In this document: in pieces, positions 41,828-50,718 of the stretch
Position numbering within the stretch: the stretch's first letter is position 1
How the letters are laid out: each line of letters begins with the position of its first letter
Source of the DNA: Haloferax namakaokahaiae
GTDB taxonomy: Archaea > Halobacteriota > Halobacteria > Halobacteriales > Haloferacaceae
Direction: 5' to 3'
Length of the DNA stretch: 64,000 nt
Assembly (NCBI RefSeq): GCF_042663225.1
Contig: NZ_JBHTAA010000005.1
Coordinates: 248,001 to 312,000, forward strand
Made by a program: the position numbers and the translations under genes
The notes under the pieces: model-generated
What the model was told of the DNA's origin: nothing
What the model saw: only the letters and a program-made list of their open reading frames with translations
The model's database searches: none

Positions 41828-43576
41828 ATGACTGCGCCGAACCGAAACGCCCTCTGGGCACGGACGTTTGTCGATGAACTGGCTCGCACCGGCATCAACG
41901 CGGTGTGTATCGCCCCCGGCAGTCGCTCGACGCCGCTCACAGAGGCGTTCGACCGCCACGACGACATCGAGACGTTCTCGCACCTCGACGAGCGTTCTGC
42001 GGCCTACTTCGCACTCGGGAGAGCGCGGCGGACGGGTGACGTGACGCCAATCGTCTCTACCTCGGGGACGGCCGCGGCGAACTTTCACCCCGCCGTCATC
42101 GAAGCCTCGCAGGCCCGCGTGCCGATGCTCGTGCTCACTGCCGACCGCCCACCGGAAATCCGCGACAGCGGCGCGAACCAGACAATCGACCAAGAGAAAC
42201 TGTTCGGCGACGCGGTGCGCTGGTACAAGGACATGCCCGAACCGGAGGCGACCGACCGCAAACTCCGCGGGCTTCGAACCAGCGCCGCCCGCGCCGTCTC
42301 GGAGGCGACCGGCGCGGACGCGGGACCGGTCCACCTCAACTTCCCGTTCCGAAAGCCGCTCGAACCGGTCTACGTCGAAGGCGACGTTCCCGACGGTCTC
42401 AGCCGTGAGGCCCTCGATGGCCGCGAGGGCGACAAACCGTACGTCAAGACCGAACGGAGCGTCCCCGAACTCTCGGAGGACCGCCTGCGAAAACTCGCCG
42501 ACGAACTCTCGGTAGACCGCGGACTCATCGTCGCCGGACCCGCCGACGCGCCGGGGTTCAACTCCGAAGCAATCGTCGCTCTGGCGCACGCCACCGGCTT
42601 CCCAGTCGTCGCCGACCCGCTCTCTGGACTCCGATTCGGCGGCCACACCCGAACGACGACCGTTCTCGGCGGCTACGACGCCTACCTCGACGAGCGCGTC
42701 ACCGACGACTGGGCCGACCCGGAAGTCGTCTTCCGAATCGGCGCGTCGCCCACGTCCAAACCGCTCCGAAAGTACCTCGCGCGGACCGACGCACGGCAGT
42801 TCCTCGTGGACCCGACGGGTCGCTGGCGAGAGGCCGAGTTCACGGCGACCGACCTCCTCGAAGCCGACCCGTCGATGCTCGCGTGGCGACTCTCGCAACT
42901 CGTCCGAAACCGACCAGACACGGAGTGGAACCAGCGGTGGAAAGACGCAGAGGCCGCCCACTGGAACGTGGTCGAGTCGGCTGACGAGGCGTACGAAGGC
43001 AAGGTTGCATCCACCGTCGCCGACCTCGCGCCCGAACCGGCGACCATCTTCGTCTCGAACTCGATGCCCGTCCGCGACATCGACCGTTTTGGACGACCAT
43101 CCGAGCAATCGCGGACCGTCCTCGGCAACCGCGGTGCCTCGGGAATCGACGGTATCACCTCCGCCGCGCTCGGTGCCGGGTCGGCGACGACCGACCACCT
43201 CACCTTGCTGACCGGCGATATCGCCTACTACCACGACATGAACGGCCTGCTCGCACTGGGCCGACTCGGTATCGAAGCGACCATCGTCCTCGTCAACAAC
43301 GACGGCGGCGGCATCTTCCACATGCTCCCCATCGAGGAGTACGAACCGCCCTTTACGGACCAGTTCAAGACGCCGCACGGTCTCGACTTCTCGGCGACCG
43401 AAGGGCTGTACGACCTCTCGTTCCAGTCGGTCTCGCCCGACGAGTTCGCCGACGCCTACGCCGACTCAGTTGCGTCCGATGGCACCGACGTCATCGAGGT
43501 CAGATTCGACGCCGAATCGTCGCACGGAGTGCGCGACGAGTTGCGAGAGCGCGTCGTCGAAGAGTTGACCGGGTAG
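41828..43576 (+). CDS. menD: SEPHCHC synthase
   Basis: A 582-residue thiamine-diphosphate enzyme that adds 2-oxoglutarate-derived succinyl semialdehyde to isochorismate. N-terminal CIAPGSRSTPL, the HLDERSAAYFALG segment with conserved Glu, and the C-terminal ThDP motif from TGDIAYYHDMNGLLAL to LVNNDGGGIFHMLP are all present. Length is normal. It follows menF by 1 bp, so the two are coupled. Confidence 0.94.
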   Translation: MTAPNRNALWARTFVDELARTGINAVCIAPGSRSTPLTEAFDRHDDIETFSHLDERSAAYFALGRARRTGDVTPIVSTSGTAAANFHPAVIEASQARVPMLVLTADRPPEIRDSGANQTIDQEKLFGDAVRWYKDMPEPEATDRKLRGLRTSAARAVSEATGADAGPVHLNFPFRKPLEPVYVEGDVPDGLSREALDGREGDKPYVKTERSVPELSEDRLRKLADELSVDRGLIVAGPADAPGFNSEAIVALAHATGFPVVADPLSGLRFGGHTRTTTVLGGYDAYLDERVTDDWADPEVVFRIGASPTSKPLRKYLARTDARQFLVDPTGRWREAEFTATDLLEADPSMLAWRLSQLVRNRPDTEWNQRWKDAEAAHWNVVESADEAYEGKVASTVADLAPEPATIFVSNSMPVRDIDRFGRPSEQSRTVLGNRGASGIDGITSAALGAGSATTDHLTLLTGDIAYYHDMNGLLALGRLGIEATIVLVNNDGGGIFHMLPIEEYEPPFTDQFKTPHGLDFSATEGLYDLSFQSVSPDEFADAYADSVASDGTDVIEVRFDAESSHGVRDELRERVVEELTG

Positions 43577-43629
43577 CCGCAAAACGGTTGATCGACTGAC
43601 TTTTCTGCCGGGGGTTTGAGAGTGGGCGT

Positions 43630-44142
43630 ATGTCCTCCTCGCTGTATCGACAGTACGTCCAGACGGGCCACGTCGCGGCGGCGCTCGTCGGGCTACTCGT
43701 CTTCGCCTACGCTTTCGTCGTGCAACTCGAAGCCTTCACTGGTATCTTCGCCGGTGCGACCGCTGCGCTCGGAGTCTTACTCCTCTCTGACCTCGCTGAA
43801 CGGGGTTATCCCCCCGTGCTCGGCCTCCGGGGAACGTACGCGCTCGTGGTGGGCGTCGTCGCCTTCCTCGTGGTGTGGTTCGTGACCCAGCGTCCGCTCT
43901 CCGGCCTCGGAATCGCACCCCTTCTCGCCGTGTCTGTCTGGGCACTCGCGTGGCTCTGGCGGAACGGCTACCCCGAGTCGCTGGGCCGGCGTCGCTCTCT
44001 CGTCACGGGATTCGTCGGGACCGGGTTGGTCGCCTACGGGTCGCTCTACGGAGTGACCTCGTTTCTCGCGGGCGTCTGTGCCGCACTCCTCGTCGGACTC
44101 GGGTCGTGGCTGACGAGTCCGCGTGGGCCCGTCCTCGACTAG
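43630..44142 (+). CDS. Integral membrane protein, unknown
   Basis: A 170-residue protein with about five hydrophobic helices (VAAALVGLLVFAYAFVV, ALVVGVVAFLVVWFV, and so on) and few loops. It is unrecognised. It follows menD by 53 bp on the same strand and converges on the next membrane gene with a 4-bp tail overlap. Location by the men genes suggests a membrane-associated redox context, but function is unknown. Confidence 0.6.
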   Translation: MSSSLYRQYVQTGHVAAALVGLLVFAYAFVVQLEAFTGIFAGATAALGVLLLSDLAERGYPPVLGLRGTYALVVGVVAFLVVWFVTQRPLSGLGIAPLLAVSVWALAWLWRNGYPESLGRRRSLVTGFVGTGLVAYGSLYGVTSFLAGVCAALLVGLGSWLTSPRGPVLD

Positions 44143-44654
44143 TTCGGCGTCTCGTTCTCCGTGCGCTCGGCTTCCTCTCGTGCTCCGAGTAGCCGACCGG
44201 CCGCTTCGTAGAGCACGATATCGAGAACGACCGACAGGCCGCCGACGAGTCCGCCAACGATGCTCGCAATCGACCCGCCGAACAGGGCGAACAGCGCGAA
44301 CGAAAGGGGCTGTACGCCGCCTTCCAGAACGTTCACGACGAGGATGACGAGAAGCAGGCCAAGCAGAAACACCGCACCGATAGCCCCACCAGCGACGATG
44401 CCACGGAGGAGGAGCGAACGACGCTCACCGTCTCGAATTCGAGCGAGTCCGCCTCCCTGTAACGCCCACCGAGTCGCACCAAACACGAGTAGCCACAGAT
44501 AGCCGAAGGCGAGCACGCCGGGAAGCGTCCCGAACCCCGAAAGCGACCCCGCGAGGAACCCTGCTGTGTGTCCTGCGAGCAGTAAGACGAGACTCAGGAG
44601 AGTGAGGTTGAACGACGAGACGACCCACGCCTCGAACTCGTTCGTTTCAGCCAT
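44139..44654 (-). CDS. Integral membrane protein, unknown
   Basis: A 171-residue membrane protein with about four or five hydrophobic helices, Gly-rich (GGSIASIVGGLVGGLS). The N-terminus is polar, the C-terminus acidic. It overlaps the CopD-like gene by 8 bp, so the two are one transcript. No family recognised. Confidence 0.6.
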   Translation of the reverse strand: MAETNEFEAWVVSSFNLTLLSLVLLLAGHTAGFLAGSLSGFGTLPGVLAFGYLWLLVFGATRWALQGGGLARIRDGERRSLLLRGIVAGGAIGAVFLLGLLLVILVVNVLEGGVQPLSFALFALFGGSIASIVGGLVGGLSVVLDIVLYEAAGRLLGAREEAERTENETPN

Positions 44655-45066
44655 GCGCGAGCACCTCCGCGAGCGTGACGAGGACGAGCAACCCGCCTGC
44701 GGTGGCGGCGTAGAGCTTGCTCAGAAGTGCCCCGTTTTGCATCGCCCGCTCTCGAAGTCGAAGGACGACGAGCGTCCGCAGAAACGACCCGACGACGAAC
44801 GCGAGGACGACGACGAGTTTCACCGTCAGAATCGACCCCCACCGCGTCTCCGGACCCGGCGGGCCGAGCGCGCCGAGGTTGCCGACGCCCGTGACGACCA
44901 TCACGCCCATCGTCGCCCAGAATAACCACTCGTACGTCGTTGCGAGCGAGTGCGGAACGTCGCCGTCCGCTCTGAACACTGCCCACGCGAACACGGCGCT
45001 TCCGAACACGAACGCCATTCCGACGACGTGGACGAGACGAACGAGGAGGGACGACGCGAGCGACAT
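44647..45066 (-). CDS. CopD-like membrane protein
   Basis: A 139-residue membrane protein with four helices. Its first helix (SLLVRLVHVVGMAFVFGSAVF) contains the His of the CopD/DUF-type family, and TYEWLFWATMGVMVVTG and ETRWGSILTVKLVVVLAF are typical of this group. Such proteins are tied to copper or haem transport, here unproven. Start at ATG 45066 is preferred to 45153, as the upstream part is charged and would precede the first helix unhelpfully. Confidence 0.6.
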   Translation of the reverse strand: MSLASSLLVRLVHVVGMAFVFGSAVFAWAVFRADGDVPHSLATTYEWLFWATMGVMVVTGVGNLGALGPPGPETRWGSILTVKLVVVLAFVVGSFLRTLVVLRLRERAMQNGALLSKLYAATAGGLLVLVTLAEVLAHG

Positions 45067-45164
45067 CGATTCTGTTATTTCTGCTTCAGTGACAAATACG
45101 CTTGGACGAGGGGAAGCCACCGCCGCAAGCGAATCTTTTTGCGCCAACCGCACCGCATTTCGGT

Positions 45165-46082
45165 ATGGTCTCGGAGATTTTCGACCCCGACCGATGGGAA
45201 CCGGTCGAGGGGTCCGACGAGTTCGACGACATCACCTACCACCGCGGCGTGGACGTACCGGCCGTTCGTATCGCCTTCGACCGCCCGGCGGTACGCAACG
45301 CCTTCCGTCCCGGCACCGTGGACGAACTGTACGCCGCCCTCGACCACGCGCGCAAGCAAGCCGATATCGGCTGTGTCCTCTTGACTGGGAACGGTCCCTC
45401 ACCCAAAGACGGCGGGTGGGCGTTCTGTTCCGGCGGCGACCAGTCGGTTCGGGGTGGCTCGGGCTACGAGTACCGCGACGACGACGAGGCCGACGCGTCC
45501 GACGACCCGCTCGTCCGCGAGGCGAAAGCCGGCCGCCTGCACATCCTCGAAGTCCAGCGACTCATTCGCTTCATGCCCAAGCCGGTCGTCGCCGTCGTTC
45601 CCGGCTGGGCGGTCGGCGGCGGTCACTCCCTCCACGTCGTCTGTGACATGACGCTCGCTTCGGCGGAGCACGCGAAGTTCCTCCAGACCGACCCCGACGT
45701 GGCGTCCTTCGACGGCGGCTTCGGCTCGGCGTACCTCGCCAAGCAGGTCGGCCAGAAGAAGGCCCGTGAGGTGTTCTTCCTCGGCAAGACCTACTCCGCC
45801 GAAGAGGCCGTTGACATGGGCATGGCGAACGAAGCCGTCCCGCACGACGAACTCGAAGCAGTGGCGCTCGACTGGGCCGACGAGATGACGAAGAAGTCGC
45901 CGACGGCGATGCGGATGCTCAAGTACGCCTTCAACATGACCGACGACGGCATGGTCGGCCAGCAGGTCTTCGCCGGCGAAGCGACCCGACTCGGCTACAT
46001 GACCGACGAGGCAAAAGAGGGCCGCGACGCCTTCTTGGAGAAGCGCGAGCCGCGCTTCCGCGACTATCCGTGGCACTACTGA
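45165..46082 (+). CDS. menB: 1,4-dihydroxy-2-naphthoyl-CoA synthase
   Basis: A 305-residue crotonase-fold enzyme that cyclises o-succinylbenzoyl-CoA. Seen: FCSGGDQSVRGGSGY, VVPGWAVGGGHSLHVVCD, FLQTDPDVASFDGGFGSAYL and EVFFLGKTYSAEEAVDMG, all MenB-specific. A TATA-like CTTTTTG about 26 bp upstream fits a leaderless start at 45165. The C-terminal YPWHY tail is also typical. Confidence 0.94.
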   Translation: MVSEIFDPDRWEPVEGSDEFDDITYHRGVDVPAVRIAFDRPAVRNAFRPGTVDELYAALDHARKQADIGCVLLTGNGPSPKDGGWAFCSGGDQSVRGGSGYEYRDDDEADASDDPLVREAKAGRLHILEVQRLIRFMPKPVVAVVPGWAVGGGHSLHVVCDMTLASAEHAKFLQTDPDVASFDGGFGSAYLAKQVGQKKAREVFFLGKTYSAEEAVDMGMANEAVPHDELEAVALDWADEMTKKSPTAMRMLKYAFNMTDDGMVGQQVFAGEATRLGYMTDEAKEGRDAFLEKREPRFRDYPWHY

Positions 46083-46101
46083 CCCACGTTTTTCCGGTTC
46101 G

Positions 46102-46170
46102 GGGTCGCTGAGCGACCCACTCCCCGCAAAAATCTGGAGGCAAAAAAGCCGCGAGACTCGGCCTTTGGCC
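46102..46170. repeat. Palindromes after menB
   Basis: GGGTCGCT-G-AGCGACCC (46102-46118) and GGCC-TTT-GGCC (46160-46170), the latter in a GCGAG...CTCGC context, are two hairpins in the menB-lipoprotein convergent interval. They may serve as terminators; no long T-run follows. Confidence 0.4.
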
Positions 46171-46299
46171 TCGCTCACGGTTCAGTAAACGTGAAAATAC
46201 TGTAGGATGCTTTGTTCAAACCCTCTGTTGCTGATAGCTTTCGAGTGACAGCGACGTGCGCTCTACAGCCCCGCCGAGCACCGGTATCGGGACGACCAG

Positions 46300-47100
46300 C
46301 TATGCCTCCGAAGTTGTATTCGCAACCCAACCCGGTTTCTGAACGCTGGTGCTGCCTACCTCGGACAGAGTGTACGTCTCTGTCATCTTCCGGGTGTGGT
46401 AGTCGATCCAGACGAATTCGTACTCGAAGTGACGGATGACTCCGTTTTCATCTATCAGAAGTGTCGCTGAGAACTCCTCGAAGTACGAATTCGGGGCCCC
46501 ACCCCCCGCCCAGCCGGGTAGCGCATCGACACCGGTGACCTCGTAGCGCATCACCGGAACGCCTCGGTACGTCTCAACGCCTTCGCGCTGGTAGGTGGCG
46601 TCGATCGAAACGAACGCGAGCACGCGCAGGCTTCCGCTGTCGTTGTTGAACCATCCACGCCAGAGATATTTGTCGCTCGATTCGTTGAACACCGACTCGG
46701 GGGTGAGTTTCCTCACCATCGTGCGATTGTCTGGAAGCAGAACGTACTCTGTACTTCCATTCGAGTAGATGGTACTGTTCCCTGAAAAGTAGCCGTCGGT
46801 GTGGACGAGGTACTGTGAGTCACTGGGTTCGACAAGAAACCGAGCCGTTTCGTTCATGTACGTAAAGTTGTTCTCTGAACGAGCGGGAGCGCGTTCCTTC
46901 CGTGTTCTCTCGGCTGCGAGTGTGAAATTCGTGTTCGCCATCTCGGTCGTGTGTCGGTCGAACACTGACTGATTGATATCCGACGCATCCGGGAACTGGT
47001 TGGGAGAGGGCTGGTTCTCACTCGCTCCCGGAAGTCCGGCACACCCTGCGAGAACCAACAGGGCGATAACGACTATCGCCGGGAGTGGGGACGTACGCAT
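46300..47100 (-). CDS. Haloarchaeal surface lipoprotein, unknown
   Basis: A 266-residue lipoprotein. Signal peptide (PAIVVIALLVL) ends at lipobox LAGC (Cys20). The mature part is beta-rich with Thr/Asn sites (NFTYMNETARF, FSGNSTIYSNGSTEY), as in the archaeal outer-surface lipoproteins of unknown role (DUF7537-like, from memory). It faces the iron-type binding protein, 300 bp apart. Function unknown. ATG 47100 is chosen because the signal starts MRTS there; the longer form would bury it. Confidence 0.65.
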   Translation of the reverse strand: MRTSPLPAIVVIALLVLAGCAGLPGASENQPSPNQFPDASDINQSVFDRHTTEMANTNFTLAAERTRKERAPARSENNFTYMNETARFLVEPSDSQYLVHTDGYFSGNSTIYSNGSTEYVLLPDNRTMVRKLTPESVFNESSDKYLWRGWFNNDSGSLRVLAFVSIDATYQREGVETYRGVPVMRYEVTGVDALPGWAGGGAPNSYFEEFSATLLIDENGVIRHFEYEFVWIDYHTRKMTETYTLSEVGSTSVQKPGWVANTTSEA

Positions 47101-47344
47101 AGAACCCTGTATAATGGCAATATGATTAACTGTGGGGGAGTTCCAACACCAGATAGAATTGCTGCCACCGTAGCTCTGTGCCACGGTCTCGGTTCGCAGG
47201 CACTACTCAGCGGATAGACTAGGGTGAGTGAGATGGAATAAGCGAACTCTCAGTGATGAATGTACCCTGTGTGGTTCCCGCCACACCTGTCAACACTTGT
47301 GGATTTCACAGTGCTCTGTAAGTGAACACTCGACCACTTCAAGA
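47101..47344. other. Intergenic region between lipoprotein and iron-binding genes
   Basis: Part of a 300-bp divergent interval. An AT-rich TTAATCATAT (minus strand, about 47117-47130) is the likely TATA of the lipoprotein. I see no gene here; the right end (47345-47400) holds the iron-type operators. Confidence 0.5.
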
Positions 47345-47397
47345 TTTTAGGCACGCCAAAACTTCGGAACGATTTTATACATTTAGGCAAGCCTAAA
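47345..47397. promoter_or_regulatory. DtxR-type operators and TATA box
   Basis: TTTAGGC-AA-GCCTAAA (47382-47397) is a perfect 7-bp inverted repeat matching the TTAGGC-type palindromes bound by DtxR/IdeR iron repressors. A second, imperfect copy TTTTAGGCACGCCAAAA is at 47345-47361. The TATA box TTTTATA (47373-47379) lies between them, and ATG 47401 is 25 bp from it, so binding of a repressor would stop a leaderless transcript. Iron control is inferred. Confidence 0.7.
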
Positions 47398-47400
47398 ACC

Positions 47401-48630
47401 ATGGTTAACGACGACACGTCGCCTGACGGACCGAGCAGAAGAGATTATCTGAAGTACACCGGCGCGGTGCTCGGCGGTACGATACTCGCCGGCTGTACCG
47501 GTAGCTCGAACGGTGAGTCCGCTGAATCGACCACCGAAGAAGCAACTTCGACGCCGGAAGCAACTGAGGAAGCGACCGAAACGGCGACCGAGACCCCAGA
47601 AGAAGACACCTCGTACTCGGTGTCGATGGCTCCGGTCGGCGAGGTTACGTTCGACGCAGTTCCAGAGCGCTGGATCGCCTACGACGGCGGCTACGCCGAC
47701 ATGGGTGTCGCACTCGGCAAGGGCGACAGCATGACCGGCATCGGCGGTGCAGGCCGGTACTACACCTACTACTACGACGAGTTGCCGGGCGTGAGCGTGG
47801 ACCGCGACACCATCGAGAACAACCAGCTCTCGGACGCGGACATGTCCAAGGAGATATTCTACGAGTTGGACAACGACGTCCACGTGATGGACCCCGAGAT
47901 GCTCAAAAACTGGTTCGGGTGGAAACAGGAGGACGTTGACGAGATTACCGACAACGTCGCACCCTTCGTGGGCAATCTCAACTTCCGCCGCGAAGACGAG
48001 TGGCACGACTACCGCTACTACACGCTCTACGGAGCGTTCGAGAAGGTCGCCGAACTCTTCCAAGAACAGGAGCGGTTCGAGGCGTTCGAAGCCCTCCACG
48101 AGGAGTTCGTCGCCGACGTTCAGCGACAACTCCCACCTGCCGACTCTCGCCCCAACGTCCTGCTCGTCTACGCCGGCAGCGACGAACCCGAGGCGTTCTC
48201 GCCGTACCGCCTCAACGACAAGGGCACGAGCAAGAAACAGTGGAACGACCTCGGCGTGAGCGACGCACTCGCGGGAACGGGCATCGAGGGCCTGAGCACG
48301 ACCGACCGCGGGAAAATCGACTACGAGACGATGCTCGAAATCGACCCCGACGTCATCATGCTCCGCGCTCACGAGCGAAAATCCGCACAGGAGTTCCGCG
48401 ACACCGTCCTCGACTTCATGCGCTCGCACCCCGTCGCAAAAGAACTCTCGGCGGTTCAGAACGGCCGCGTCTATCGCGGCGGCTACCTGTTCCAGGGCCC
48501 GATTCACAACCTGTTCTTGACCGAACGCGGCGCGAAGCAACTCTACCCCGACGTGTTCGGCGAGGTGACCGGCGATGCCGAACTGTTCGACCGCCAGCGA
48601 GTCGCCGACATCGTCACGGGCGACTTCTAA
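47401..48630 (+). CDS. Tat-exported iron-siderophore-type ABC binding lipoprotein
   Basis: A 409-residue periplasmic-binding protein. Twin-arginine signal (SRRDYLKYTGAVLGG) with lipobox ILAGC (Cys32), then a Thr/Glu linker, then a class III binding fold of the iron(III)-siderophore/cobalamin type (YADMGVALGKG, ID-YETMLEIDPDVIMLRAH, NGRVYRGGYLFQGP). No ABC permease or ATPase is next to it in this window, so its partners are elsewhere. DtxR-like operators upstream support iron-dependent expression. It separates menB from menA. Confidence 0.85.
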   Translation: MVNDDTSPDGPSRRDYLKYTGAVLGGTILAGCTGSSNGESAESTTEEATSTPEATEEATETATETPEEDTSYSVSMAPVGEVTFDAVPERWIAYDGGYADMGVALGKGDSMTGIGGAGRYYTYYYDELPGVSVDRDTIENNQLSDADMSKEIFYELDNDVHVMDPEMLKNWFGWKQEDVDEITDNVAPFVGNLNFRREDEWHDYRYYTLYGAFEKVAELFQEQERFEAFEALHEEFVADVQRQLPPADSRPNVLLVYAGSDEPEAFSPYRLNDKGTSKKQWNDLGVSDALAGTGIEGLSTTDRGKIDYETMLEIDPDVIMLRAHERKSAQEFRDTVLDFMRSHPVAKELSAVQNGRVYRGGYLFQGPIHNLFLTERGAKQLYPDVFGEVTGDAELFDRQRVADIVTGDF

Positions 48631-48712
48631 CCTCGCGGTCGCTCGATTACGGCCCCGCACTCTTTCGTTTCGATAGGAAGTTACTCACACCTACGGTTCT
48701 GCTACTAGAACA

Positions 48713-49651
48713 ATGAGCACGCAGGACATCTCTCGCACGCAGGCGTGGGTGATGGCGTCGCGGCCGCAGACGCTCCCGGCGGCCGCCGCGCCCGTGCTCG
48801 TCGGGACTGCCCTCGCGGTCCACGACGGGCTATTCGCCCCGCTTCCGGCCTTCGCCGCGCTCGTCGGCGCACTTCTCATCCAGATTGGAACCAACTTTGC
48901 GAACGACTACTACGACGCCGTACAGGGCGCGGACACCGACGCCAGAGAGGGCTTCACGCGCGTCACGGCGGGCGGACTCATCGCCCCCGAGACGGTCAAG
49001 CGAGCGATGTACCTCACCTTCGCCACCGCAATCGTCCTCGGAACCTACCTCGTCTACGTCGGCGGCGTCCCGATTCTCGTCATCGGCCTGCTCTCTGTCG
49101 CCTCCGGCATCGCCTACACCGGCGGCCCCTACCCCCTCGGCTACCACGGCCTCGGCGACCTGTTCGTCTTCGTCTTCTTCGGACTCGTCGCCGTCGTCGG
49201 CACTTACTACGTCCAAGCCGTGAGCCTCCTCGCTGCGCCGCTCACAGTCGGTATCCCTCCTGAGACGGTCCCCATCACCGCGATTCTCGCCAGTCTCCCC
49301 ATCGCGGCCATCTCGACGGATATCCTCGTCGTGAACAACGTCCGCGACAGAGAAGAGGACGCGACGACCGGGAAGCGAACGCTCGCCGTCCGGTACGGTT
49401 ACGGATTCGCTCGCGCCGAGTTCGTCGTCATGCTCGCGCTCGCCTACGCGGTTCCCGTGCTCCTGTGGACGCGCGCCGGGTTCGACTGGTTCGTCCTCCT
49501 CCCCCTGCTCTCGATGCCCTTCGCGGCGCGAATCGCGCAGACGATGCTCAACGAGACGACCGGCGCGGCGCTCAACCCCGCGCTGGAAGACACCGGGAAG
49601 TTGCTCGCGCTCTACGCCGTGGCCTTCTCCGTCGGTCTCGTGCTCGCCTGA
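48713..49651 (+). CDS. menA: DHNA polyprenyltransferase
   Basis: A 312-residue UbiA-family membrane prenyltransferase with about eight helices. The first Asp-rich motif is in NFANDYYDAVQGADTDAREGF and the second in LVVNNVRDREEDATTGKRTL. It attaches the prenyl chain to DHNA to give demethylmenaquinone. The TGATG overlap with menC makes the two co-translated. AGTTACTC about 27 bp upstream fits a leaderless start. Confidence 0.93.
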   Translation: MSTQDISRTQAWVMASRPQTLPAAAAPVLVGTALAVHDGLFAPLPAFAALVGALLIQIGTNFANDYYDAVQGADTDAREGFTRVTAGGLIAPETVKRAMYLTFATAIVLGTYLVYVGGVPILVIGLLSVASGIAYTGGPYPLGYHGLGDLFVFVFFGLVAVVGTYYVQAVSLLAAPLTVGIPPETVPITAILASLPIAAISTDILVVNNVRDREEDATTGKRTLAVRYGYGFARAEFVVMLALAYAVPVLLWTRAGFDWFVLLPLLSMPFAARIAQTMLNETTGAALNPALEDTGKLLALYAVAFSVGLVLA

Positions 49652-50670
49652 TGCGAATTAGTGAGTTCTCCCTCGACCTCGCCCACCCGCTGGAGACGGC
49701 GAAGGGACCAATCGAAAGCCGCGATGGATTCCTCGTCGCCGTCGAACACCAGGGCGAACGAGGAGTCGGCGAAGCGACTCCACTGCCGGGATGGACCGAA
49801 TCGCTCGAAGACTGCCGTGCTGCACTGGATGCCGTAGACGACCCCGCCGAAGCGCTGGACGACGGTGCACTGGACGACACACCGGCGGCACGACACGCGG
49901 TTTCGCTCGCCCTCGCTGACGCCGCGGCCCGGGCGCGAGACGAACCGCTCGTCACCACGCTAGCCACGAACTCACACACCTCGCTTCCGGTGAACGCGAC
50001 CATCGGTGACGGAGATAGAGAAACGACAGTTGGAGACGCCAAAACGGCGGTTTTAGACGGATTCGATTGCCTCAAAATCAAGGTCGGCGCGCGTGGTGTG
50101 GCCGACGATGTCGAGCGTCTCCGCGCCGTCAGAGAGGCAGTCGGTCCGGAGGTTTCGATTCGCGCCGATGCGAACGGGGCGTGGGACCGCTGGACCGCCG
50201 ACGAGTTCCTCTCGGGCGTCGCCGACTTCGACCTCGAATACCTCGAACAACCACTCCCGGCCGAGGAACTCGCGGGCCACGCCGTCCTTCGACGCCTGCA
50301 CGATACACCCATCGCCCTCGACGAATCGCTCGCACACATCTCTCCCCAGCGCGTACTCGCCTCGAACGCCGCGGACGTACTCGTCTGTAAGCCCATGGCG
50401 CTCGGCGGCCCGGACCGAGTTCTCTCGGTCGCAGAGATGGCCGCTCAATCTGCGGTCGGTGTCGTCGTCACCACCACCATCGACGCCGTGGTCGCTCGTC
50501 TCGGCGCGCTCCACGTTGCGGCCGCGCTCTCGTCCACGCGAGCACACGGACTTGCGACGGCTTCGTTACTCGAATCGGACCTCGCCACTGACCCTGCCCC
50601 CGTCCGAAACGGGTCGATGGCGGTCCCCGAAATTTCCGGTCTCGGCATCGACCCGTCCGACCTGTTCTAA
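49651..50670 (+). CDS. menC: o-Succinylbenzoate synthase (enolase superfamily)
   Basis: A 339-residue enolase-superfamily enzyme. Catalytic Lys in CLKIKVG, metal ligands in SIRADANGAW, YLEQPL and ALDES, and a second Lys in VCKPMALGG are all present, as in MenC. It dehydrates SHCHC to o-succinylbenzoate. ATG 49651 overlaps the menA stop by one base. Position by men genes selects OSBS over racemase roles. Confidence 0.9.
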   Translation: MRISEFSLDLAHPLETAKGPIESRDGFLVAVEHQGERGVGEATPLPGWTESLEDCRAALDAVDDPAEALDDGALDDTPAARHAVSLALADAAARARDEPLVTTLATNSHTSLPVNATIGDGDRETTVGDAKTAVLDGFDCLKIKVGARGVADDVERLRAVREAVGPEVSIRADANGAWDRWTADEFLSGVADFDLEYLEQPLPAEELAGHAVLRRLHDTPIALDESLAHISPQRVLASNAADVLVCKPMALGGPDRVLSVAEMAAQSAVGVVVTTTIDAVVARLGALHVAAALSSTRAHGLATASLLESDLATDPAPVRNGSMAVPEISGLGIDPSDLF

Positions 50671-50718
50671 TCGCCCGCCAGCCCAAGGTTTTTCAGGGTT
50701 CTTCACGTCTCGCCGAGA

